Source: Lateolabrax maculatus (taxonomy: Eukaryota; Chordata; Actinopteri; Acropomatiformes; Lateolabracidae). From it: a stretch of DNA of 64,000 bases. The notes under the pieces were generated by a model, which saw only the letters and a list, made by a program, of their open reading frames with translations, was not told where the DNA came from and ran no database searches. Both the position numbers and the translations under genes were made by a program. Shown here one piece after another: positions 25,029-35,970 of the stretch (the first letter of the stretch is position 1; each line of letters begins with the position of its first letter). Where the stretch lies: contig CM062215.1 in the NCBI GenBank assembly GCA_031216445.1, positions 1,298,501 through 1,362,500 of the forward strand. The letters run 5' to 3'.

Positions 25029-25067
<39 letters not shown>

Positions 25068-25073
25068 TGTATG

Positions 25074-25117
<44 letters not shown>

Positions 25118-28100
25118 CTCACCTCTTGCTCTGTGGAATGACACCAAAGCCGATCACCAGCAGAGCCGCGACACCGACTCCTGACACCAGAATCCTCACC
25201 AGGAGTTTACCTGCACAGGTTCAACCACACACATTTAATGAGACCTCCTCCTCCTCCTCCTCCTCCTCCTCCTCCTCCTCGTCCTTATCCTCCTCCTCCT
25301 CCTCCTCATCCTCCTCCTGCTCCTGCTCCTCTCTGTTGATCCTGTTCTGTTCTAAATCTAATTATCTGTATTTATGTTCAGTGCAGCCTGATGTGGCTGC
25401 AACTTTCATTTCATGCAGCTGTTCGAATAAAATACATTTGAGATTTTCACGAGAATTGAAAGAATTTGAAAAAAAATATATAAAGAGAAAAAAGTCATAT
25501 TTGAAATTTGAAATGAATGGTACGAAACATAGTTATTAAATAATCCTAACGTCTAATAATGAAAAACAAACCGACTGCTGTCATAATAAAGCTGCAACTG
25601 TTGACGGTTGTCGTGGTGCCGTCCTTGTTGTCATGGAAACCCTGCCTACCTGCGGGCGGCCTGGCGGGGATGCTCATCGGCAGCGCGGCGCTCCACTTGC
25701 TCCACAGGGCCGAGTTGTGCGACCGACAGCGAACTCGGACCACGAAGTCGCCGACGGGGAGGCCGAGCAGCTCGACGTGAGGCTCCCGCAGAGGGTGCTT
25801 CACCTGCGGAGGACGACAACAACACCTTTATTTATAGTGCAGGGAAATTTACTTACATTCACTTTACTTCATTGATTACATTTCTGAGGACTTGTGTCAT
25901 ATAATAAGGACTTTTAAATGGATTTTTCTGCCCAGTTTGAGCTGCTTTAAAAGGCTAATATCCACTTGAAATTTAACAAATAACATGAACGCAAACTTGT
26001 TAATTCTTAAAAAACGACCAGAAAATGTAAGAAGGGTTTTAATGTGGTTTATAAACCTTTAGTTCATGCTGAAACATATAAAAACCGTTGACATATTACA
26101 ATATATGCACTTTGATTAAAATATAAAGCTCATTTTAAGGTCTTTTTACTTCCTATAATAACACCTTTGTGGAATATTACAAAAGGGGAAATCATGTTAC
26201 TTCTTTCATTTGACTAAATTCAAATGTTTTAAAAGTGTTTTTTGCATTTTCGCCTCAACTAACACATAAGTAAATAACTCACCAAGCAACCAAAGAAATA
26301 AATATTGTACTGTTTACTCTTTCACGTCTTATGTCTCAGATTTTAGATTCAACTTGAGATAAATATTCAATAAAGAGACAGGCACAATTTAATTAGAGAA
26401 TATACAAATACAATCTTTTCTTTTTTCCTTCTGACTGTCGATCAAAATGAAAATCTACTTTTACTGTTTGCAGCGATGGGAGAGCCACTGAGTTTATAGA
26501 AGTAAAAGCATCATCACCAGACTGTAGACATCCTCCCGTTTTATCTTCACGTGTCTGTTACCTTCCAGTTGTCGGGCTCAGTGACTCGTCTGTACTGCAG
26601 CTCGTACACCAGCGTGATCCAGCCGTACTGCAGGTCGGAGGGCACCGGGTACGTCCAGGACAGCAGCGCGTTGTGGCCCATCTCGTCCCCGCCGGCGTCC
26701 GTCAGCGTGTAGGTCAGGTTCACCGGAGCTTCAGTCTTAACTGTGGACGACACAAACGTTACACAGACATTACCTTTATTAATTATTAATCTGGTTGCTA
26801 TCACGAGAGAAGATCCTCCATTATTCATGCAGCATTATTTCACTGTTGTACGTCCATTTTATGCATATTTTATTACATAAGTTGTTTACATTTGAATTTG
26901 TTTTTTCGTCTCCCTGCAGCACTGATGCATGCACACGTTATCACTGTAAAGATGATAATATGGGGGTTTATTGGGAATTTTATTCCGTCTTGTGATCTCT
27001 CCTTCGACGTGTCTTTAACGTGTGGCTTAAATTTTAGATTGATGGACAGAAGTTATTTGGAGTTCTGATTTCAGTTCAGTACTGAGCAGCACTACAAAAC
27101 ATCTCATGATGTTACCATGAGACTGAAAACAGGCCAATATATGTCGATATATGAAAGTATATGGCTGCAATTAGTGGGCAAACTATTGCTCAATTGATCA
27201 ATTCATCTTAATTTATTATTTAAGGACTTTATCAGCTGTTTGCAGCTTCTCCCCTGAGATGATTTGCTTGTTTTGTCTGTTCGAACAAGACATTTGAAGA
27301 CGTCACATTTTATAGGTTACAATGTGATTGTTGCAGCTCTTCTTTTACATTTCCATGTGTTCCTCACACAGACCAGTGTGACATTAAACTGTAAACGGTC
27401 TCTGCTGTGTAACTGAAAGGTCATGTGCTCGGTATCAGTCTGTATGAAGGCGAGGCTGCCGCCCTGCGCTGTACTGTGCTATCTGCAGGCGGGGGTCGAA
27501 CTCCCTGCAGGGCCCCGATAAGAGCGACGGCGTCCCTGACATCTGACACGAACAAAAAGATCACTGCAGCAGTCACAACGCTCGTGGGGCTCTGATGAAT
27601 CACACATGACACGCAGCAGCGTCTGGATGATAATGACAAACACTCAGTCCCCAATAAACGAGATTAACTGCTGCCAGACGCTTCGTGCTGTTTCCACACA
27701 GAATCTCCTCTGAAATAAGACCAATGTGCTTTTCAAGCTACACGTTCAAAAACATCAGTCAATGAAGGAACAACGCTGCACATTTTGAATTTAGGGGAAA
27801 AAGTGGCAAAAACTTGTACATGGAATAATTTACTGTCCATAGATATTCTCAATATGGCAGCTGGATATTATGTATTTTGATATAGTGGAGGTATGCGATA
27901 ATGAAATATATATATCTTTTACATTTATGTCTATGAATGTGAAGTAGAAGCAGATGTTTAAGTGCTTATAAGAGACTAAAAGAAAAATATCAAACAAAAT
28001 TTTGTCTTCTGTCTAAAACAATAGTACAATAATATGATAACACAGGTTTGATGAGGGAAAGACATGAAATATCATGCGGTGGTTCTGCATCTGTGTTCCT

Positions 28101-30284
28101 GCAGTGCTGGGGGTCCGATTCCCCTTGAAGGGGCCCCTGAACTTTGTTTGTTTTTCAGTGGAAAGATGTTTCATTTTACAATAATTCAGTTTGACTTTGA
28201 ATGAATTGCATTACGCTGGATATTTGAGGCAGATCTGTGTCCTGTTCTGAATGATTATTTTTTGTGAGTGTTGTCGTGTCGGCCTGTCTGAAGTCAGGTT
28301 TGTCAGACTTTAACTTGTACTTAGTTTGTTTTGTGTTGTTAACTGAATCACTGAACATCTTCTGCTCATCTTCGTGTAAAGGAGCAAACTGCAGATTTTA
28401 TCCATACTGTGGTCAGTTTGTTGACAGTGAGGATGGTATTTGTTGACGGATTCAGACCTGTGGCGTGCGCTCTCCTCGGCCCTGGCGTCTGTTGCGTATC
28501 CTCACGTGGCCTCTTGTTTCTCGGTAGTAAACTTGTAGTAATTAAAGGGCAGGCTGGGTGTGGTGACTCCTCATTATATAATATAATACTGATATCATGT
28601 GATAAATAAATTCCCTGTTAAGTGTCTCCGAAAGAGTGAAGGTTATTATATGATATGATGAACAAACCCTGAGATAAGGTCGGCTCGCCACGAGGTGTAA
28701 ACACAGCAGAGGTCTCCGGCCTTCCTCTTATTAGAAGGCTTTTATTGTGAAAAATCTGCATCAAGTGAATTTCATTAACATCAATCTAGAGAAAATGGCA
28801 AAAGGGAAATGACTGGAATTAATTAGTGAATGACACTGTACTAATAATGTGAGACATTAAAGCACAGGTCATTAGTCCAGAATCTTAAACTGGTCAGACT
28901 GGAATTAATGAGCCGACATGTGGAAGACAAATGATTTTAACAAGAACACCGACTTTTTTGCATCTGTTGGACACTGAAGCCGTCCGCCACCATTTTCTTT
29001 TTAAATTCAAATTCTTGTATTTTACGTTGATGCTGTTAATTGATCCAAAAAAAAAAAAAAAAAGCAAAAACAAGCAAACAAACAGAAGTACAATTAAGTT
29101 TATTACCTGCTGGAGGAGGATAATAAACCTAAAATGAACTGTGAATTGATGCTCACCGATCTCTGCCACGTCCAGGCAGTGCTCCTGGGAGGTGTAGTTC
29201 CTGCGGGCGGTGACGGCGGTCACGTTCAGACAGTAGATCTTCCAGATGGACGTGTGGCTCCTGTCGAAGTGGCAGCTGCTGGGGCCGGCGGTCACGTAGT
29301 CTGGACATTCACGTTTGGGCCCCTTACTGTCAACATGAGAGTCAATCAGTTCATATAATAAATGATGTTGGCTTGTGTCATGGAGATTTCCTGTCTGGAA
29401 ATTATGACATAAAGTCGTTCTCATTTTAAGGATGTTTGCATGAATTATTGCTGAGTTTTCGGAGCAGCGATTTTATTTTGAAGGGTGTTTCAGATATGGC
29501 GCCTGTTGTTTGATTAATGGTGCGTACCCCTGAGAAGTTTGTTTGTGTTTTAAAAACTTCACTTTTGTGCTCATATGTTGCACATTCCAGATTAAGAGGC
29601 AGAGGACTTCCTTTTATTCATTTAACTGTGTATGTATGCACTTACATTTTCTCTACATCATGGTCTAAATACTAAATGTGCTGATTGTGAGCTCCTCAAC
29701 ATTCTCAGAAACAACACCGAGGTCATTACTCACTTTTCAAACTGGTTGTTTTTCATTTTTAAACACATAATCCCAGATTTACATTTGAGTCTGCAAAAAC
29801 TGGTGCAGGAGAGCAAGACAACAATCGCTGGAGCTGTGAGCGAAGCCACGTCGGGTCAGACGCACAATCCAATTTGTCCTGATTACTGAGAGCAGTTTCT
29901 CTGCTGTGCGTGCCGTGAGGCCGGCTGGCGTCGGGCTGATGCCACGTGAGGCTGCGTTCAGGATTTCAGAGCCGCTTTGAAATATCGACGTGTTGAAAGC
30001 TTCACGCTGAAGTGGAGCGCGACTAATCAAACTGGATTTAAACGGCACAATTCACACGGCCCAGAAACATCAGGGGACTTGATCTGGAGCTGTTTGGGCT
30101 TCCAGTTTCAAGCACTTTCAACCAAAGTGGACGTGCTGCGATGTCTTTAACACATCATCAAGTTTAAGGCAAATGTTAATGCTTCTGCGTGCATCAGTAA
30201 CTACTGCAGTCAGATGATCTGGAGTGGTCAGAAATACACTGTTTCGTCCTGTGAGAGGAAAATAAGAAGCACAAGTACCTCAAG

Positions 30285-30326
<42 letters not shown>

Positions 30327-33300
30327 ACACTCTATGGAGTAGCTGAGGACGTGTGTGACCTGCTCTCCGTCTGTCAGGTTGTCGAGCGGATGCCACCAGC
30401 AGGTGAAGTCCTCCATGTTGGGCGAGCGGCAGTAATATATGTGAGGCCTCGTCGTCGCGGCAACCTCCTCTGTGAAAAACAATGATCACAGTGGGGTCAG
30501 TGTGAGGCTCGTCACCACGGGCGCGATGCACAGTGCGCCATGACAACAGCAGGGTTGAATGACAACAACAGGTGTTTTCATGCAGGTGCAGGTGAGAAAC
30601 TAACGAGAAGGCAATGACAGACTGGATTATGGACAGGTAACGAAATAATCAGTCAAAATATCAGGACACACACACACACACACACGGAAAGAAATCAACT
30701 ATCCAACTGTCAACTCTCCTCTCACTCACTTCTACAAAATCCATCTTCTAATTTCGTCTGTTTCTGCCTCAAACACACAAACACACACAGAATTATCCCT
30801 CCATCTGTGTCTGATAGACCGATAGATTTAGACCAACAGAGGAATATTGATTGGTGTCTGAACACAGCAGGAAGTCAGAACAGTCCTGCCCACAGACCAA
30901 CACAAAGACATAACTCAGGTCATTAGAGGACAGGCGTGGAAGTGACGCTGATCTCTGAAGACATTTTCTATACCATTCTTTTATTTTAGCATTTTGATGC
31001 TTAAAATAGACCTGATGGACCAAAACTTTGTTTGTAACCGGCAGCATCGATACAGAACAATTCATCCATTCACTGTGGGAGTGTTAACATGCCGTTAAAT
31101 CCCTGAACCACAACTCCTCACCGGCAGTGAACAGACGGATCAATGAAGAGAAACGACAGTCAAAGGAAGAGATTCCTGATATTTGTTGAATATCCTTGTG
31201 GTTACATCAAGTCAAGGATTTTTCATTTATACAGTCCTAAATCACAAAGAGCTTTATAATCTGCACAACATACAACACCTTCAGCAAAGAAATAGACAAA
31301 TATTTAATGCAATGTTATCAAGGAAGTGTCTTAAAGGGAAAGAAATACCTAAAATTACAGAAAAAAAGACAAAAATGTCAACCTACTTTATTTCTCCAGT
31401 TTTGTTTCACCCCCGTAACTGTGTTTGTAAGTAGACAAAAATGTGATTTATTTATCAAATTCTCTGATGAAGGCTGCGTGATAAAGGTGAAAGGTCCAGA
31501 ACAAGCTGGTAAGTTGACACTGAGTTGAGATTGTTGTTACAAAACTTCCTCTTCTCTATGAGCTATATAAATAAATATATAAAGACGAAACATCCTGTCT
31601 GTAATGTAGAAGACAAACTCGGGTCCACATTAAAGCAGCGAGACATCATGTGCCCTTCACAGATCGCAGCAGTAATCCATCGGAGAATGCACGGCCCTGC
31701 AGTCCGAGGGAACAAAGGCCTGTTGTGTATGTTGTAAGGAGCTCAGTGGGCAACGCTGCAGGGACTTTCTGATCAACAACCTCCACTTCTCAGAAAACAA
31801 GAAAAAAAAGGACGCACGCTGGGCACCAATAAACAAATTCATACCTGCAGCAAATCAGATGTGAGGGATCTACTGAAGGCGTCTGTAATGCAGAGTTTAT
31901 TGTTACCAGGGAATTAAGTCGCTGCTTAATTGCATCAAGTGAACGTACAGTAATGTAACAGGAAGGAGAGTAACTCTACTGTCATCATTTAAGATAATTA
32001 ACATAATGACCTAATTAGGATGTTTATTATGATGTAAGATGTCTTTGTAACGTGTGAGCCAATCATAGTGACCACATTCCTAAGCAGCCAACAGTGGCGT
32101 TACACAGACGTCATAACGTTAAGGCAACATAACTGAACATAAACTCTCAGTTCTATAGTTATTGCAAAATTATGATGTAAGATATCCATTATTATGGGAT
32201 ATAACATGGTTCTGGGATGAAACCCCTCATGTGTCACAAATGAAAGGGACCAAACCAAAGATAAAAGGTCGATATAAAGTCATGTGATGCTGCTGCGGCT
32301 CATCAGAAGACTCTTTTCTTTCCCCGAGGCTCTCGTTCGTGGACGAGAACAATGTTACCGGAAAAATGTGGAAAAGCAGATGGACAGAAAAGACATCTGG
32401 ATATGAAATAATGTCCAGTCACATTGACTGATTGATGCAGATTACACAAACACACGCAGGCGGAGGGTTTACAGACGGATGAGCTCATTCGTTGGGACAT
32501 CTGTCAAAACTGCATGAATAACCTTTCATGTGACAAAGCAAACCAGACGAATCTCAGATCCAGATGAAACTCTGAATGTGACAGATTGATGAACAACCTT
32601 TGATTGTTTGTGAAACATGAGATCATTTTGACCTCTTAGAGCCTCCAACAGTTATTGAAATGAAACCATGTAAGAACTTTAAAGGGGAAATGTGTCTTTG
32701 GTGGCGCTGACAACAACTTAAAGACCTCTGAAGCACGACGACGAGACGCGCCAACACACTGCTTGCTTTGTAAAGGGTCACAAATCAAAACAGTGGTTTA
32801 ATCTTTAACAATGTACAATATAATATATAATAACTAGTAGCTGAGAGACAAAAAGTTTTCAACACGTAGAATCAACTCGGGACGGGTAGTTGTGATATAT
32901 ACACTGCTCGTGAGCATAGCTGTCATTTTGCTGCTACTATGGCAACAATGGCCATGATTAATTATGCAGCAGAATGATCATGTAGGGACCTCAGCCACCA
33001 CATTACCATCCAAGATGCAATGCAATGCTTTTTTCGTGCCATGCACAAAGTAAGTTCTGCAAATGAACTGCAACTGCATGATGAAGACAAGCTTCTGTTT
33101 AGAAGAAAGAAAAAGAAGAAGAGGAAGAAGAAGAAGCGTTGCTGAGATTGTGGACAGAAACAGATCAGCCCCCAGGGTCACAAATACAATAAACAGCACT
33201 CTGAATAAAACTTAAAATATTCATGTTTAACTGCGATCCAACAGGGCTGACACAGAGTGTGTTGTGCAAGTCTCAATGGTTGGAGGATACAGCATAAATA

Positions 33301-33980
33301 AATTAAGAAAAAAGTAAAAGTAAGAAAAGTAATCAGTGACGCTGTGAGATAAAAGCGGCTCATCCAAACCTCCCCGCTGAGGCATCGATGAGCTGCCGAC
33401 ACGCCCAGCTGAGTGGAAATAATAACTTTAATAACAGCTGGCTGCTGTCACAAAACTCCCCAAACCGGCGTTCGTATCCCAGTCAGTGGTGGGATGTGAC
33501 CAAGTCCATTTAAACACATTAAACTTTGCATTTATGTCAATCAACCAACTCAATTATGTGACGGAGGATCAGTGCTGGTTCAGCAGCAACATCTGCAGCT
33601 GGTGATTTGATTTTGATTTCAGGCATCATGAGAACATCATTTACACATGCAATGACGTCTCGATCGGGAGCCAAGTTCATCTAATGTAATCAACTCAGAA
33701 GTTGATAATTAACTGGCTGCTTGGTTCAAGAGAAGCAGAAGATCCAACAAACTTCTAAGACTGAACTGTGACATAAGTGGAGGCCATAATTTGATTTCGC
33801 ACACAGCTCTGCAGGATGTTATGTATTTTTCTGCTTACTTCTGGCACTGAAAAACACATAGTTTGCCCATAATATCTGGTTTAACTCACCCTGGTTCTGT
33901 TTTTCTTTATAGGCGACGTCCTGGGTGACGATTCTGCTGCAGCCCACCGGAGGAAGCAGACAAAGCAGCAGCCACAGCAT
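23485..33980 (-). CDS. Prolactin-receptor-family class I cytokine receptor, complete
   Basis: Eight coding exons on the minus strand: 33980-33890, 30469-30331, 29326-29157, 26740-26562, 25803-25650, 25210-25123, 24845-24776 and 24162-23485. Phases agree and the product is 522 aa. The signal peptide MLWLLLCLLPPVGCS is followed by two fibronectin-III domains: the first has the paired cysteines in IYYCRSPNMEDFTCWW and ECPDYVTAGPSSCHF, the second ends in the WSKWS box. The membrane segment is VRILVSGVGVAALLVIGFGV. Box 1 follows as FLPPIPKPRIIGIDPLLL (JAK2 docking), then KGNLDEINRHFSNFHSY. WSxWS and ECPDY point to PRLR rather than GHR, which has a YGEFS-type box; probably one of the two teleost paralogues, but I cannot say which. 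The cytoplasmic tail (about 225 aa) carries several tyrosines, including DDVYLTAP, SPYCSSP and DFYTCVQL. The acceptor just upstream of the ATG (33999) implies further noncoding exon(s) upstream. The exon 2 donor, GA/GTGTGT, is weak. Confidence 0.88.
24166..24545 (+). repeat. ~380-bp purine-rich tract in prlr-like intron 7
   Basis: The plus strand is almost entirely A and G (GGAAGA and GGAAGGAA units). On the sense strand this is a pyrimidine tract running straight into the 3' splice site of the last exon. Confidence 0.85.
24578..24774 (+). repeat. (GT)n array broken by regular GAGCCT units, in prlr-like intron 7
   Basis: About 195 bases of GT in which the short block GAGCCT recurs five times or so at uneven spacing. 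On the sense strand it is (CA)n with AGGCTC, and it starts four bases after the box 1 exon donor (GTAACACAC). Confidence 0.95.
24888..24946 (+). repeat. (CA)n microsatellite in prlr-like intron 6
   Basis: Two CA tracts (24888-24909 and 24920-24946) separated by GCAGGCTCTCT. On the sense strand they are (GT)n, about 40 bases upstream of the box 1 exon. Confidence 0.95.
25031..25117 (+). repeat. (GT)n microsatellite in prlr-like intron 6
   Basis: Two GT tracts (25031-25064 and 25082-25117) with a TATATAT interruption. On the sense strand they are (CA)n, starting six bases after the donor of the transmembrane exon (GTGAGAACACAC). Confidence 0.95.
25243..25329 (+). repeat. (TCC)n trinucleotide repeat in prlr-like intron 5
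   Basis: Imperfect TCC array with a few TCA/TGC variants. On the gene's sense strand it is (GGA)n, 33 bases or more upstream of the transmembrane exon. Confidence 0.9.
30289..30324 (+). repeat. (GT)n microsatellite at the prlr-like exon 2 donor
   Basis: About 18 GT units. On the sense strand (CA)n begins five bases after the GT of the donor. Confidence 0.95.
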
Positions 33981-34395
33981 CCTGCCGCCTTCTGTCGACC
34001 TGTCAGCACAAACAAACAGCGTTAACACACGAGAAAAGATCCTGCAGTGCTTTTATTCGCTGTGAGGAAGCCACCAGCAGGAACATGTGACCCAAAGACA
34101 ACTGGACATTTATATTTTAAAGGGCAGCGGGATGATCACCCTGCGGCGAGCAGCAGCAACAAAGCATCTCTTCCTCCAGTCATGAGACAACGTCATAAAA
34201 TCTGTCCTCAACAAAACAAATTTGCCCTAAAGAAGAAAAAAAAAAGAGTGCATGCATTCCTAAAAATGATACCGTCTTTTTTTCTCCAAAACAAAGTAGA
34301 TAACAGAGAGACTAATTTAAGTTTACTGGTGGGACTCCCCCCCCACGCGATTCCCAGAGTTGTTGCACAATAAAAAATCTGCCTTTTCCTGTGTG

Positions 34396-34397
<2 letters not shown>

Positions 34398-34454
<57 letters not shown>
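34398..34454. repeat. (TA)n microsatellite
   Basis: About 28 uninterrupted TA units. Confidence 0.95.
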
Positions 34455-34460
<6 letters not shown>

Positions 34461-35233
34461 TAAAATCACATTTGTACAGACTGATGTTGCCTGGCGGATG
34501 TTCCTGTCCGTTCTGTGTATTAGTGAGGATATTTTGACTATTGATTGATTGTTGAATGACTAGATTAATTTCAGCATTCAATAAAAATGAAAGTTAAAGA
34601 ATAAACACTGTGATGATCATTACAGTTGCATCTCATTCAAAAAACAATTAATTGCTGACTGTGTAGAAGCTGATAATTATAGTAATAAATAACATTTATA
34701 TTGTTTGTGACTTGCTGTATAGATGTATTGATTTTGTGTAGAGGAAAGCAACTATAAAAATAGTTCATTGTGACCCAGAAGGATCCAGAGATCTTTGGGC
34801 TTTTAAGGGTCTGCTGAAAGCTCATTACTCTAATGAGCTTAGTCCAGTGAACCGCTCCGTGGCATGTGAGGCCAGACTGTCATGGAAACACCAGTAATAC
34901 ACACTGTCAAAGGATCACACAGGTGGTTTTATTAGCATTTCTTTGTTATTGTAAACTTCCTTACTTCAGCTTCCTGTTCAACTAGTATCCAGAGGAAAAT
35001 ATAGAGAAAGTAGCCCCCCGATGTGGTGTCAAACCTTTCCTATTAAGGGAGTGTACACATGCATTGTAAACTGACTGGAGCAAACATGAACTACATGTAA
35101 ACAACAGTCTAAAGAGTTGTGGAAAAGAAGCCGTCTTTTAATCAAAACACCAAAATCTGTGTCTTTCCTGCTCACCATCCAAAAAATGACCTGCCAGGAA
35201 ACAATGAAATCAGCCTACAGCTACACATGGACC

Positions 35234-35638
35234 TGTAATGGAAATTCCTTACATCAAGTCACAACCAGGTGTCCATTCAGGTCACATTTCTCTTACCTTA
35301 ATTAGACACATGACCACTCCTGTGTGTCAGGATGAATACTCTCTGTATTCATTGATCACTCTCCTGACCACTGATGACAATCACTGGTCACGCATCAGCT
35401 GTCAATTGATATACATGTCACATTGTAAGTACTGCTAAAACCTGAGTGAGAAGATAATGGACCCCATTGTCTTCTCCCCCATGACTCTGTCCTGTTGAAA
35501 CATATAAAAGACAGACACCCTGGTGCTCTGGACCTCATGTATTTGACTGTGCTGTGAGTCCCTCTGCAGAGGCTGAATTAAACTTGCGAAAAGACAAGTG
35601 TTGACTTTGTGCTTTATTGGACAAAAATTGCCACCGCA
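35234..35638 (+). mobile_element. Probable solo LTR of an endogenous retrovirus
   Basis: A 405-bp segment that starts TGTAATGG and ends CCACCGCA, so the ends form an imperfect TG...CA inverted repeat. It is flanked on both sides by GACC (35230-35233 and 35639-35642), a 4-bp target duplication of the size made by gammaretrovirus-like integrases. Inside are, in the right order, a TATA box (ATATAAAAG, about 35502-35510) and an ATTAAA poly(A) signal (35577-35582). No retroviral coding sequence, primer-binding site or second LTR is next to it, as expected after LTR-LTR recombination. The open frame at 35435-35794 (-) overlaps it and is not a gene. Confidence 0.65.
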
Positions 35639-35640
35639 GA

Positions 35641-35970
35641 CCTTTTCCACCACAGGAGCTTTTCTAAGAAGAACCCAGGAACCCTTTCCAGGAACCACAA
35701 AGCTTTTAACTTCCTTTTGACTGGAGGGACCAGAGTCTAAATTTACGTCCCTGCTGCTTTGGGCAGGGACGTGGCACCATCTGGGACAGCTCACCTGACA
35801 CGGTAGTTTACCTGCCAGGAGTCAGCCCAGACACCTTTAATAAGCCCTTTTCCACCTCAGGAACTATCCCAGGGACGTGTCCTGAGTTTGGACCAGAAAA
35901 GGCCGGGTCTAAATGTAGTCCCTCAGCTGCTCCCGGGGTAGATCATTCATGACCGACTAGTTCTGCAGGT
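35641..35970. repeat. Two diverged copies of a ~205-bp unit
   Basis: The unit starts CCTTTTCCACCACAGGAG at 35641 and again as CCTTTTCCACCTCAGGAA at about 35847. Both contain GGACCAGA...GTCTAAAT...GTCCCT further on. Similarity is clear by eye but broken by small indels. Origin unknown; probably a fragment of a dispersed teleost repeat. Confidence 0.5.

Noticed and set aside
23485..33980. Growth hormone receptor as the identity of the cytokine receptor
   Set aside because: The WSKWS box and ECPDY motif are of prolactin-receptor type; GHR carries a YGEFS-like box.
35435..35794. 119-codon minus-strand frame
   Set aside because: Covers the LTR and the adjoining repeat; no similarity to any protein I know.
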